Source: Azorhizobium doebereinerae UFLA1-100 (GTDB taxonomy: Bacteria; Pseudomonadota; Alphaproteobacteria; Rhizobiales; Xanthobacteraceae). Taken from it: DNA of 54,193 nucleotides. The stretch covers positions 1-54,193 of the forward strand of contig NZ_AXBA01000037.1 in assembly GCF_000473085.1 (NCBI RefSeq), given 5' to 3'. The position numbers and the translations under genes were made by a program. The notes beneath the pieces were generated by a model. It searched no databases and had not been told where the DNA came from. It saw only the letters and a program-made list of their open reading frames with translations. Shown here in pieces: positions 8,874 through 16,792 of this stretch (position 1 is the first letter of the stretch; each line of letters begins with the position of its first letter).

Positions 8874-9224
8874 ATGCCGATGCCCCCCGCCCTCGACCCC
8901 GAACTGCTCTCGTGCCTTGAAGACGTGCTGGATCCGGAAGTGGGTCTCAGCGTCGTCGATCTCGGCCTCGTATACCGGGCATCCCGATCGACGGACGCGG
9001 TCGATGTTGCGATCTCGCTCACCACGCGGGCATGCCCGCTTGGCGAGATGATCCTCGACGATATTCGGGAGCGGATCAGCGAGCGATTTGGCGAGGTCAA
9101 GGTCGTGAACGCCAGTCTGGTCTGGGATCCGCCATGGACTCCGGATCGCATCACCGATCGCGGCCTGGAACGGCTCGGCCGCCCGCCCCGGAGACCTCCC
9201 GATGTGCACCTGCGAGACCACTGA
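8874..9224 (+). CDS. MIP18/DUF59-family Fe-S cluster assembly protein
   Basis: This 116-residue protein has the MIP18 (SufT/PaaD-like) fold signature: DPELLSCLEDVLDPEVGLSVVDLGLVY, the DPE...VDLGL pattern at about residues 6-30, then a TTRACPLGEMI segment with the conserved Cys, and WDPPWTPDRIT near the C-terminus. Family members help deliver or assemble Fe-S clusters on target proteins. The start at 8874 (MPMPPALD) is chosen because the conserved domain begins right after it. The ribosome binding site is weak. The end overlaps the DUF2249 gene by 23 bp, so the two are probably translated together. Its place beside NO-associated genes suggests repair of NO-damaged clusters, which is inference. 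Confidence 0.8.
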   Translation: MPMPPALDPELLSCLEDVLDPEVGLSVVDLGLVYRASRSTDAVDVAISLTTRACPLGEMILDDIRERISERFGEVKVVNASLVWDPPWTPDRITDRGLERLGRPPRRPPDVHLRDH

Positions 9225-9450
9225 AACCGTCATCGACGTCAGGCAGATCGCGCCGCGCCTGCGCCATCCGCTGATCTTCGGCACCTTCGGGCTGCTGGGC
9301 TCCGGGGAGGCGTTCCTGCTGGTTAACGACCACGACCCCAAGCCGCTCTTCTACCAGTTCAGCGCGGAATATCCCGGCCTGTTCGGCTGGGACTATCAAG
9401 AGGAGGGGCCGGATGTCTGGCAGGTCCGCATCAGCCGTCTCGCCGCCTGA
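9202..9450 (+). CDS. DUF2249-type small protein
   Basis: This is an 82-residue cytoplasmic protein. It has the VIDVRQIAPRLRHPLIF opening, a LLGSGEAFLLVNDHDPKPLFYQF core with the ND-HDPxPL-YQF pattern, and an ending FGWDYQEEGPDVWQVRISR. This is the DUF2249 profile, often found as a small partner in nitrite, NO or hybrid-cluster gene neighbourhoods. Residues 1-8 carry two cysteines (MCTCE). The ATG at 9202 is preceded by GGAG at suitable spacing. It overlaps both the upstream MIP18-type gene (by 23 bp) and the downstream membrane protein gene (by 38 bp), which argues for one tightly coupled operon. The biochemical role is unknown. Confidence 0.8.
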   Translation: MCTCETTETVIDVRQIAPRLRHPLIFGTFGLLGSGEAFLLVNDHDPKPLFYQFSAEYPGLFGWDYQEEGPDVWQVRISRLAA

Positions 9451-10558
9451 CGAGCGGCCGCTCGTCGGCGGCGCGATCCACGGGCGTAGGAGCCTGCGCG
9501 TCGGGCTGCTCGCCCTCGGCGCGGTGAGCATGATCGCCGGTCTGTGTGGCGGGCTCTGGCGCCTCGGCTGGACCCTGCCGCACGGCGTGGGCCTCGCCGC
9601 CCTTCACGGGCCCCTGATGATTTCCGGCGCCTTCGGTGCCCTCATCAGCCTGGAACGGGCCGTGGCGGTCGGTCGCGATTGGTCCTATCTCGCCCCTATC
9701 CTCGCGGCAGCCGGCAGCCTCGCGCTGCTGGCGGGCCTGCCGCCCGAGGTCGGGGCGGCGGGCTATGTGCTTGCCAGTGGTGTGCTGTTCGCCGCGACAT
9801 TGCTCATCGCCTGCCAGCAGCCTGCTCTTTTTACGGCTGTGCTGCTGCTGGGGGCCGCCGCTTGGCTGAGCGGCAATGTGCTTTGGCTCCTCGGGCGGGC
9901 GGTTCCGGATGTCGCCGGATGGTGGCTTGCCTTCCTCATCTTCACCATCGGCGGCGAGCGGCTGGAAATGAGCCGGCTGCTGGAGCGTAAACGCGGAAGC
10001 GAGGTGCTGTTCCTCTTCGCGGCTGGCCTCGTCGCGGCGGGCGCGCGCAATGGCATCACGACCCATGACGGCGCGGTGCTGTTCGGGCTCGGCCTGCTGG
10101 GCACGGCCGCCTGGCTCGCGCGTCACGACCTGGCGATGAAGACCGTCCGCCTGTCCGGCCAGGCGCGGTTCTGCGCGACGGCCATGCTGGCGGGCTATGC
10201 CTGGATGGCGGTGGCGGGTGTCGCGCTGATTGCGCGGGGGCCGGATGTGGCGCCTTATGGCTATGATGTCGCGCTTCACGCGGTGCTGATCGGCTTCGTG
10301 CTCTCGATGGTGTTCGGGCACGCCTTGATCATCATTCCCGCCGTGGCGCGGGTGCGCCTGCGCTATCAGCCCGTGCTCTACGGGCCGCTGGCCCTGTTGC
10401 ATCTCTCCGCGCTCCTGCGGGTGGCGGGCGGCCTGCTGGAAATAGAGGAGATGCGTCGCGTCAGCGGCCCGCTGACCCTGCTGGCGATGGTGGCCTTCGC
10501 CGCCTGCCTGTTTTATGGCGCACGCGCCAAGGGCCGCCGGCCGGTCACGGCGAACTGA
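9413..10558 (+). CDS. NnrS-like polytopic membrane protein
   Basis: This 381-residue protein has about eleven or twelve hydrophobic segments from residue 25 onward. Histidines recur at membrane positions (LPHGVGLAALHGPLM, YDVALHAVLIGFVLSMVFGHALIIIP), and there is a GGERLEMSRLLERKR loop. The histidine pattern suggests haem or metal binding. The general layout recalls NnrS, the haem- and copper-containing membrane protein of denitrifiers, and a clearer NnrS is encoded at 15521. The sequence is divergent enough that I do not give it that symbol. The start at 9413 has a strong GAGGAGGGG binding site and overlaps the DUF2249 frame. The gene is followed after 11 bp by a DUF6522-like gene. A role in NO tolerance is inferred from context. 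Confidence 0.65.
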   Translation: MSGRSASAVSPPDERPLVGGAIHGRRSLRVGLLALGAVSMIAGLCGGLWRLGWTLPHGVGLAALHGPLMISGAFGALISLERAVAVGRDWSYLAPILAAAGSLALLAGLPPEVGAAGYVLASGVLFAATLLIACQQPALFTAVLLLGAAAWLSGNVLWLLGRAVPDVAGWWLAFLIFTIGGERLEMSRLLERKRGSEVLFLFAAGLVAAGARNGITTHDGAVLFGLGLLGTAAWLARHDLAMKTVRLSGQARFCATAMLAGYAWMAVAGVALIARGPDVAPYGYDVALHAVLIGFVLSMVFGHALIIIPAVARVRLRYQPVLYGPLALLHLSALLRVAGGLLEIEEMRRVSGPLTLLAMVAFAACLFYGARAKGRRPVTAN

Positions 10559-10569
10559 GGGGGAGTGCC

Positions 10570-10890
10570 ATGCGTCTGGAACGCGATGCCCATGGGGATT
10601 ATGTGGTCGATGCGGTTTATCTCGCCGCGCAATTGTCGCTGACGCCCGAAGCCTTTCGGCGCCGCCAGGACCTCGGCCAGATCACGAGCCGGGTCGAAGC
10701 CGGCGAGGGCGACGATGCCGGTTCCTGGCGGCTGACCATTCGTGCCGGAGGAGCCGCCTGGCAGGCGATCGTAGACGGGAACGGAGAGGTGATCCGCGAA
10801 GTCGCGACCGAGGGAGCGCCCCTGGCCAAGCTCGTGCGGCGAGCGATGGTGCCACCGCTTCCCGGCAAATCCGATGCTGGTGAGCCGTAA
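10570..10890 (+). CDS. DUF6522-like small protein
   Basis: This is a 106-residue soluble protein. It opens MRLERDAHGDYVVDAVYLAA, continues with a Leu/Glu-rich helix, and then has a strand-rich part, SWRLTIRAGGAAWQAIVDGNGEVI. This looks like the DUF6522 family, which I recall from denitrification neighbourhoods, but I could not check it. It follows the NnrS-like gene by 11 bp with GGGGGAG directly before its ATG, so it is the last gene of the 8874-10890 operon. There is no signal peptide and there are no cysteines. The convergent orphan at 10895 ends 4 bp away, so the two transcripts must share a terminator region. The function is unknown. Confidence 0.6.
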   Translation: MRLERDAHGDYVVDAVYLAAQLSLTPEAFRRRQDLGQITSRVEAGEGDDAGSWRLTIRAGGAAWQAIVDGNGEVIREVATEGAPLAKLVRRAMVPPLPGKSDAGEP

Positions 10891-10894
10891 GGGC

Positions 10895-11248
10895 TCAGGA
10901 CCCCTGGTCCACTTGTCGTAGCGCTGCCGCGCCCGCCGTGGCGCAATTGGCGATCTCGACGAACAGCAGCGCCATTTCCTCGAATACGGAACGGTCGTTC
11001 TCACCCTCGGTGATCTGGTCGAGTTCGGACAGGAAGGCGAGCAGGGCGATGATGCGGCTCTTATGGTCACGCGCCTCGGTGATATGGTGCCGCGAGACCC
11101 GCCGCCGCTCCATGGCTGCGAAACGATCGATCGCCTCGGACAGCGATCTGCGGCAGTCACAGTCGAGCTCCACCAGGGTGAGGATGGTTTGCAGGCGCGC
11201 GATGAGGTGCCCGGTGTCGCTTTCCACTCGATGTGCCTGCGCCGTCAC
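10895..11248 (-). CDS. Hypothetical helical protein, no family recognised
   Basis: This is a 117-residue, probably all-helical cytoplasmic protein. It has a cysteine pair (LDCDCRR) near residue 30 and a conserved-looking run, MERRRVSRHHITEARDHKS. It lacks a signal peptide, membrane segments and known motifs. The start is a GTG at 11248 with GAGGAGA directly upstream, which is good support that it is a real gene. It lies between the DUF6522-like gene (convergent, 4 bp apart) and ubiV (same strand, 65 bp further downstream), so it may form the first or a separate unit ahead of ubiV. I do not recognise it. The His/Cys content would allow metal binding, but this is speculation. Confidence 0.55.
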   Translation of the reverse strand: MTAQAHRVESDTGHLIARLQTILTLVELDCDCRRSLSEAIDRFAAMERRRVSRHHITEARDHKSRIIALLAFLSELDQITEGENDRSVFEEMALLFVEIANCATAGAAALRQVDQGS

Positions 11249-11313
11249 GATCCGTCTCCTCGCAGGGCCGCGCTCCGGGCCCCATGCCGATTGTCATTGG
11301 GCGGGGTCGCTGA

Positions 11314-12219
11314 TCACGCTCCGCCGGCTCGGGCCCCCGCCACGCGGGATGCGCCCGGTATCCCGTGGAGGAAGCCGTTGGCGAAGGGGACGGCGGGATA
11401 AAGCGTGGCGAGCGCTTCGCTTCCCGCCTCCGCTTCGCTCCGGCCATCCAGGACATCACGGAACGTCCGTGCCACCTCCACCATGTCGCAATGCTGCGGC
11501 GACAGGCGCAGAGACCGCACGCCCGCGTCGGCCAGCGCGGGCGCATCGCCCAGGAGGTTGGCGCAGGTGTGGGACAGGGTCTGCACGCCATTGACGGTCA
11601 GGAAGCCGTCCCCGTCGAGCGTGCTGACAGGCAGTCCGTCCGGGTCCTGTTCGCAGATGAACCGGCAATTGTCCTTCGACAGGCCGTGGACGCGAGCGTG
11701 ATAGCAGCGCGCGGAGATGGCGAGCGGTACCTTGCCGAAGGCGAAGACCTCGAAGACGGTGTCCGGCAATGCCGTCGCGATCGCACGGACCGAGGCGAGG
11801 GGGAGTTCCGGAGGAAGGCAGATGCGTTCCGCGCCCCGGCCGGCGAGGAAGGCGGCCGTCGCCTCGTTGTAGACGTTGACGAACGGGCCGATGGCGTGCC
11901 GCCGTCCCGCCAGGGCCGGCATGCAGGAGAGATCGTTCACCTCGACCAGATGTTCCGCCTCCACGAGGTCCGCCATCTGCCGGCGCTCACGCGGCAGCGA
12001 GACGAGGACCAGCGAGCCCAGCAGCACGGTCTTTCCCGCCGCCGTCAGCCGGTCGATCACCGATGGCATGTGATCGAGGAAGAACGGCAATCGCTTGGAG
12101 CAGACGATTTCTCCCACGACGACGGTGTCGACGGGGGCCTCGTCCGCCATGCGGAAGTAGAAGTCGCGCCAGGCGCCGGCATCCCAGTTGAACAGGACGG
12201 GACCTAGGGTCAGTCGCAT
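11314..12219 (-). CDS. ubiV: UbiV, O2-independent ubiquinone hydroxylation protein
   Basis: This is a U32-family protein that works with UbiU in the oxygen-independent hydroxylations of ubiquinone synthesis, each protein carrying a [4Fe-4S] cluster. Starting at the ATG at 12219 gives MRLTLGPVLFNW, matching the usual family opening. It also places the cluster ligands at C40, C172, C185 and C189, the same spacing as in the E. coli protein (one early Cys, then C-x12-C-x3-C in the segment CYHARVHGLSKDNCRFIC). Longer starts at 12291 (AAGAGA upstream) and 12336 exist and would add an unconserved tail of 24 to 39 residues. It lies about 160 bp downstream of ubiU on the same strand. The product has 301 residues. 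Confidence 0.9.
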   Translation of the reverse strand: MRLTLGPVLFNWDAGAWRDFYFRMADEAPVDTVVVGEIVCSKRLPFFLDHMPSVIDRLTAAGKTVLLGSLVLVSLPRERRQMADLVEAEHLVEVNDLSCMPALAGRRHAIGPFVNVYNEATAAFLAGRGAERICLPPELPLASVRAIATALPDTVFEVFAFGKVPLAISARCYHARVHGLSKDNCRFICEQDPDGLPVSTLDGDGFLTVNGVQTLSHTCANLLGDAPALADAGVRSLRLSPQHCDMVEVARTFRDVLDGRSEAEAGSEALATLYPAVPFANGFLHGIPGASRVAGARAGGA

Positions 12220-12378
12220 ACCGCCGTCCCGGCCCGCGGACGCGCCGGAGGGCGCCGCTTCTTCCGCTGTCTTCCCGTCAAGCCTTGCCATCGCACATTC
12301 TCTTGGAAACGGATTGTCGCCGTAGTGTCCGCGCATCGGGACGCTGGTTCGTTGCCGCGCCTGTCAATGCCCGCGCTT

Positions 12379-13356
12379 TCACCGCCACGTCTTGCGGTAT
12401 GCGCCGACGGTGGTGGTCTGGCCTTCGGTCAAGGCGGTCAGCGAGGCCGCCTCCGCCACCACGCCCGCGTCCAGCGCGGCAATCGTCTGGCGGAACGAGC
12501 GCACGACGCTCTCGATATAGGCCCGGCTGCGTTGCCGGCCTTCGATCTTCACCGCCGTGACGCCGGCCTTGCGCAGGCTCGGCAGCAGCGTCGCGGCGTC
12601 GAGGCTGGCGGGTTCCTCGAAGATGTAGCCCGCCCCGTGGCTGGTGGCGAAGCGGCCTTTGCACAGGGTCGGATAGGCTGCCGGCTCGCCGTCCGCGAAG
12701 GCATTGATGGTGAAGGCGCCGAGCCGCGAGACGACCTTCCCCTGCGCCTCGCCGTAGGTCACGTGGCTCGGCGGGGAGCACACGCCTTGCATGTTCGGCG
12801 AGCGGCCTGTGGCGTAGGAGGAAAGGGAGCAGCGCCCCTCCGCCATCACGCACAGGCCGCCGAATACGAACGCCTCGGTTTCGCAGGCGATCTCGGAGGT
12901 GATGACGGCGATCTCGGGCACGGTCAGGACGCGCGGCAGCACCACCCGCCGCGCGCCGAACGCCTCCACGTAGAAGCGGATCGCGTCGGCATTGGCTGCG
13001 GCGGCCTGGACCGAGACATGGAGGCGCTGGTCGGGATGGTGCCGGGCGACATAGTCCATCAGGCCGACGTCGGCGAGGATCAGGGCGTCGGCGCCGAGCG
13101 CGACGGCGTCATCGACCGCCCGATGCCAGACATCGACTGCACCGGCGCGTGGAAAGGTGTTGATCGCCACCAAGACCTTGGCGCCCCGCTCGTGCGCGAA
13201 GGTGATCGCCGCGCGCAATTCGTCACGGCTGAAATTAAGGCCGGGAAAGTTGCGGGCGTTGGTCTCGTCGCGGAAGCCGCAATAGACCGCATCGGCACCG
13301 GCATCCACCGCCACCTTGAAGGCTGCGGGCGTACCGGCGGGGCAGATCAGTTCCAT
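12379..13356 (-). CDS. ubiU: UbiU, U32-family partner for anaerobic ubiquinone synthesis
   Basis: This 325-residue U32 protein forms the UbiU-UbiV complex used to hydroxylate the ubiquinone ring without O2. It opens MELICPAGTPAAFKVAVDAG with AVYCGF, the classical U32 start. Four cysteines that would hold the [4Fe-4S] cluster fall at residues 169, 176, 193 and 232 (GGLCVMAEGRC, QGVCSPP, PTLCKGRF), which are the positions reported for E. coli UbiU. The ATG lies inside the last codons of ubiT (overlap 10 bp), so translation is coupled. Placement in a denitrification island fits the need for ubiquinone during anaerobic respiration of nitrogen oxides. Confidence 0.93.
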   Translation of the reverse strand: MELICPAGTPAAFKVAVDAGADAVYCGFRDETNARNFPGLNFSRDELRAAITFAHERGAKVLVAINTFPRAGAVDVWHRAVDDAVALGADALILADVGLMDYVARHHPDQRLHVSVQAAAANADAIRFYVEAFGARRVVLPRVLTVPEIAVITSEIACETEAFVFGGLCVMAEGRCSLSSYATGRSPNMQGVCSPPSHVTYGEAQGKVVSRLGAFTINAFADGEPAAYPTLCKGRFATSHGAGYIFEEPASLDAATLLPSLRKAGVTAVKIEGRQRSRAYIESVVRSFRQTIAALDAGVVAEAASLTALTEGQTTTVGAYRKTWR

Positions 13357-13895
13357 GAGGTCGCTCCAGCCTCGGGTCCGGCTGCTCGGCGAGGCGGCCG
13401 GAGCAGGCTGCGCAAGGCGCGCTCGGCCGGCGCTTTCAGCGGCCCCAGCCCCCTGACGACTTCGCCGACCAGGTCGATCTCCGCATCGTCGATGGCGTTG
13501 CGCAGCGCGAGAACGGCCTCCACATCGCCATCGACCCGCAGGTCGCGGGAGAAGAACAGGGCGTCGCCGTCGAAATCCCCCTCCACCAGCCCGATCAGGC
13601 CCGCCAGCGGGCCGGCGATGCGCACATTGAGGGAGGCCGGCAGAGCCCGCACCGCCGAGACGGCGGGGCTGTTGGGATGCGGCGTGAGAACGAAGGCGAA
13701 CGGCAGGTCGGTCGGATCGATGCCGAAGGACTTGTCGGCATGGGCGCCCAGTCGCTCGAAGATCTGCGGATGATGCCGCCGAATCCGGGAGATGAGCACG
13801 GCGAGCACGGGCTGCAACGGCAGCAGCGGCAACGGTCGCATCAGGCTGGAAAGGAACGGCGGTACGGTCGGAATGGCCGTTTCGGAAGCGGGCAT
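13347..13895 (-). CDS. ubiT: UbiT, SCP2-domain accessory factor for anaerobic ubiquinone synthesis
   Basis: This 182-residue protein has an SCP2 lipid-binding domain. Segments such as FGIDPTDLPFAFVLTP, FDGDALFFSRDLRVDGDVEAVLALRNAIDD and VEGDFDGD match UbiT, thought to bind the hydrophobic quinone intermediates for the UbiUV hydroxylases. The ATG at 13895 has GAGGTGACCCG in front, a good binding site. The longer open frame upstream has no support. It is the first gene of the ubiT-ubiU-ubiV run. A palindromic TTGCG-N4-CGCAA site lies 48 bp upstream with a TATCCG box at class II distance, so anaerobic or NO-dependent control is plausible. Confidence 0.88.
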   Translation of the reverse strand: MPASETAIPTVPPFLSSLMRPLPLLPLQPVLAVLISRIRRHHPQIFERLGAHADKSFGIDPTDLPFAFVLTPHPNSPAVSAVRALPASLNVRIAGPLAGLIGLVEGDFDGDALFFSRDLRVDGDVEAVLALRNAIDDAEIDLVGEVVRGLGPLKAPAERALRSLLRPPRRAAGPEAGATSWN

Positions 13896-13914
13896 CGGGT
13901 CACCTCGAGGACGA

Positions 13915-13956
13915 CGGATACACGCTCCGTCTGCCCCCTTGATTGCGCTGGCGCAA
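13915..13956 (-). promoter_or_regulatory. Crp/Fnr-type palindrome and -10 box between ubiT and ubiD
   Basis: TTGCGCTGGCGCAA at 13943-13956 is a perfect TTGCG-N4-CGCAA palindrome in the 111-bp divergent spacer. On the ubiT side, TATCCG at 13915-13920 is centred where a class II activated -10 is expected. On the ubiD side no good -10 is visible at that distance, so ubiD may be activated differently. Confidence 0.5.
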
Positions 13957-14006
13957 AGAGCAGGGCCGGCCCGCATGGGAGGGATGTCGCACCCCAGGAG
14001 GCCCCT

Positions 14007-15602
14007 TTGCTGCACCGAGACGTTGCGCCGTTCCGCGATCTGCGGAGCTTCCTCACGCACCTTGATCATGCGGGACAGGTGGTGCGGATCCATGAGCCGG
14101 TTTCCGTCGTGCATGAGATCACCGAGGTCCACCGCCGGGTGGTGAAGGACAACGGGCCGGTGCTCTGGTTCGAGCGCCCGGTTCGGCCGGATGGTTCGCT
14201 TTCGCCCATGCCCCTCGTCACCAACCTCTTCGGCACGGTGGAACGCGTGGCGTGGGGGCTGGGCATCCAGCCCGAGGCGCTTGGCCGGTTCGGCGAGGCG
14301 CTGGCCGAACTGCGCGAGCCGCGCCCCCCGCAGGGCCTGGCCGATGCGTGGCGGAAACTCCCGCTTGCCCGCGCGGCGCTGGCGATGCGGCCGCGGACGC
14401 GCTCATCCGCACCCGTGCAGGAGCGGATCCTCATCGGGCAGGACATCGACCTGCGGGCGCTGCCGGCGCAGATCTGCTGGCCGGGCGAGCCCGCGCCTCT
14501 CATCACCTGGCCGCTGGTCATCACCCGGCCGCCCGAGGCCTCGCCCGCCGACGAGGGCAACATGGGCGTCTACCGCATACAGATTCTGGGGCGGGATCGC
14601 GCGATCATGCGCTGGCTGGCCCATCGCGGCGGCGCCAAGCATCATCACCAATGGCAGGCGCTCGGCCGTGACATGCCAGTGGCGATCGTGATCGGGGCCG
14701 ATCCGGGAACGATAATGGCGGCAGTCATGCCCTTGCCGGAAACCCTCGCAGAACTGAAATTCTCCGGCATCCTGCGCGGCGAGCGGCCGGTTCTCACGCC
14801 CTGTGTCACCGTGCCCCTGATGGTCCCAGCGGAAGCGGAGATCGTCATCGAGGGGCTGGTTTCGGCGGCAGAGACAGCGCCGGAGGGCCCCTATGGCGAC
14901 CACACCGGCTATTACAACGCCGTTGAGGACTTTCCGGTGCTCACCGTCACGGCGGTGACGATGCGGCGGAACCCGCTCTATTTGTCGACCTTCACCGGCC
15001 GGCCGCCCGACGAGCCGTCGCGGATCGGCGAGGCGCTGAACGAGGTCTTCCTGCCCTTGGTCCGCCGCCAGTTCCCGGAGATCGTCGACCTGTGGCTGCC
15101 GCCGGAAGCCTGCTCCTACCGCGTGGCGGTGGCTTCCATCTCCAAGCGCTATCCCGGCCAGGCGCGGCGGCTGATGATGGGGCTCTGGTCCATGCTGCCG
15201 CAATTCACCTACACCAAGCTCCTCATCGTGGTGGATGCGGATATCGACGTGCGCAACTGGGCGGACGTGATGTGGGCGGTGTCGACCCGAGCGGACAGCT
15301 CGCGCGATCTCCTGACCGTCGCCGATACGCCCATCGACTATCTCGATTTCGCTTCGCCCAAGCCCGGTCTCGGCGGCAAGCTCGGTATCGATGCGACTAC
15401 CAAGATCGGACCAGAGACTGAGCGGACCTGGGGTGAGGTGCTGGCCATGGATCCGGCGGTGACGGCGCGCGTGGACGCCATGTGGTCCACGCTCGGCCTT
15501 GCTCTCGGCGGGCAGGGCGGTCAGCGTGTGCCGCGCGCGGCCACCGACCAGGCGAAGGCAATGGCCATGGCCCCGATCCAGGCCAGCGCGGCCAGCGGAT
15601 AG
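14007..15602 (+). CDS. ubiD: UbiD-family prFMN-dependent decarboxylase
   Basis: This 531-residue decarboxylase belongs to the UbiD family, which uses prenylated FMN to remove the ring carboxylate in ubiquinone synthesis. Diagnostic segments are NMGVYRIQILGRDRAIMRWL and HRGGAKHHH in the prFMN/Mn pocket (about residues 185-215), GPYGDHTGYYN (about 295-305), and KPGLGGKLGIDATTK near the end. The start is a TTG at 14007 preceded at 5 bp by a perfect AGGAGG. No in-frame ATG fits better, and the product then begins at the conserved HRDVAPFRDLRSFL. Its neighbourhood (ubiTUV) suggests a dedicated anaerobic quinone route. The final 27 codons overlap convergently with nnrS. Confidence 0.9.
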   Translation: MLHRDVAPFRDLRSFLTHLDHAGQVVRIHEPVSVVHEITEVHRRVVKDNGPVLWFERPVRPDGSLSPMPLVTNLFGTVERVAWGLGIQPEALGRFGEALAELREPRPPQGLADAWRKLPLARAALAMRPRTRSSAPVQERILIGQDIDLRALPAQICWPGEPAPLITWPLVITRPPEASPADEGNMGVYRIQILGRDRAIMRWLAHRGGAKHHHQWQALGRDMPVAIVIGADPGTIMAAVMPLPETLAELKFSGILRGERPVLTPCVTVPLMVPAEAEIVIEGLVSAAETAPEGPYGDHTGYYNAVEDFPVLTVTAVTMRRNPLYLSTFTGRPPDEPSRIGEALNEVFLPLVRRQFPEIVDLWLPPEACSYRVAVASISKRYPGQARRLMMGLWSMLPQFTYTKLLIVVDADIDVRNWADVMWAVSTRADSSRDLLTVADTPIDYLDFASPKPGLGGKLGIDATTKIGPETERTWGEVLAMDPAVTARVDAMWSTLGLALGGQGGQRVPRAATDQAKAMAMAPIQASAASG

Positions 15603-16651
15603 GCGAGGCCGGGAAACAGGAAGACGCCGGCGCGGGCAAGGCCGGCGAAGGACATCAGCGCGGCGGCTGAGCCGATGACCCCGGCGGGCATGGGTCTGCG
15701 GTCGCGCTGGACCGCGGTCTTCACCATCATGGTGACGGTGGTCAGCCCGATGCCGCCGATGGTGATGAGGTGGAGCGGCGCGCTCTCCGGCCACGGCGGG
15801 TCCAGCACCCGCGCTCCCAGCCCCGCGAGGCCGGCGGCGATGAAGGCCTGCGCCAAGACGAGGGCGAGCAGATCCAAGCTCGCAAGGCGCAGGCCCGCCC
15901 GCCAGTCGGCGAGCCGGGCCAGGATGGCGGCGCAGCCTATCCAGGCGCAACAGGCGAGCAGGGCGGCGGGCGCGCCGGCGAGAAGGGACAGGGCGGTTGC
16001 CAGCAACGCCGCCAATATCACCAGTTCGAGGCCGGGGCGCGGCGGAAGCCGCTCGCCGCCGGACCGCTGCGCCAGGCCCGACAATGCCGCGCCGAGGATG
16101 CGTCCGCCCATGGCCAGGATCAGCCCGACCACGGCGAAGACCGCCACCATGACGGCGGCCGCTCCGATCCGCGGGCTTCCTCCCACGGCCGGGACCTGCG
16201 AGGTGGCTTCGCACAGGAGGAGAACCGCCAGGGGAACCGGGAAGACGTAGTTCTGGCCGCGCTTGATCCCCCGCAGAAAACCGCGGGCGCCGATGATCGC
16301 GATGGTGCCCGTCGCGGCCATGGTCAGCACGGCCTGGGGGAGGGCGAATGGGTCGGGCGGAAGGAACCATGCCAGCCGCGCCGCGGTCCATAGGGCGAGG
16401 GCCGTGAGGATGGTTTTCGCCGTGGCCTTGGTGAACAGGAAGCCGGCCGCCACCGCCAGCGTGTAGCCGAAGACCAGTTCGTGCGCATGCCAGAAGGGGG
16501 TGGCGAAGCCGGGCGGCGCGAAAATCCAGACCCCGACGGCCGCGACGGCCTGGAGCATGGCGGCCGGAAAGAAGAGGTGATGTGCCGCGATCGCCATCCC
16601 GCCCGCCTCAAGGTTACGTGCAGGATCCCACGGCAGGAGCGGCCGATCCAT
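15521..16651 (-). CDS. nnrS: NnrS, haem-copper membrane protein linked to NO tolerance
   Basis: This 376-residue protein has about twelve membrane segments and the family marks of NnrS: HHLFFPAAMLQAV at the N-terminus, FWHAHELVFGYTLAVAAGFLFT with the conserved His residues, MGGRILGAA, and HLITIGGIGLTTVTMM. NnrS proteins bind haem and copper and protect cells from NO stress during denitrification. The frame opens at ATG 16651. An ATG at 16597 with GAGGCGGG before it would remove 18 residues and is an equally good start. The 3' end overlaps the ubiD gene by 82 bp tail to tail, so both proteins are encoded on opposite strands of the same DNA there. Confidence 0.88.
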   Translation of the reverse strand: MDRPLLPWDPARNLEAGGMAIAAHHLFFPAAMLQAVAAVGVWIFAPPGFATPFWHAHELVFGYTLAVAAGFLFTKATAKTILTALALWTAARLAWFLPPDPFALPQAVLTMAATGTIAIIGARGFLRGIKRGQNYVFPVPLAVLLLCEATSQVPAVGGSPRIGAAAVMVAVFAVVGLILAMGGRILGAALSGLAQRSGGERLPPRPGLELVILAALLATALSLLAGAPAALLACCAWIGCAAILARLADWRAGLRLASLDLLALVLAQAFIAAGLAGLGARVLDPPWPESAPLHLITIGGIGLTTVTMMVKTAVQRDRRPMPAGVIGSAAALMSFAGLARAGVFLFPGLAYPLAALAWIGAMAIAFAWSVAARGTR

Positions 16652-16792
16652 GGCAATCCACGGTCGCCCTCCCTGCGGCCCCGCATCCTGCCGGGCGAGG
16701 GCAAACCGGTCCCGAATGGATGCCCGACGACCTCCATCCGGATACTAACTTCCGGCTCCGGCTGCGGCTGCGCGTCTGCGCGTCTGCGCGGG

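Noticed and set aside
16752-16792. GCGTCTGC-type short repeats after the pseudoazurin gene
   Set aside because: Only two imperfect units in GC-rich DNA. No hairpin or repeat family is evident.
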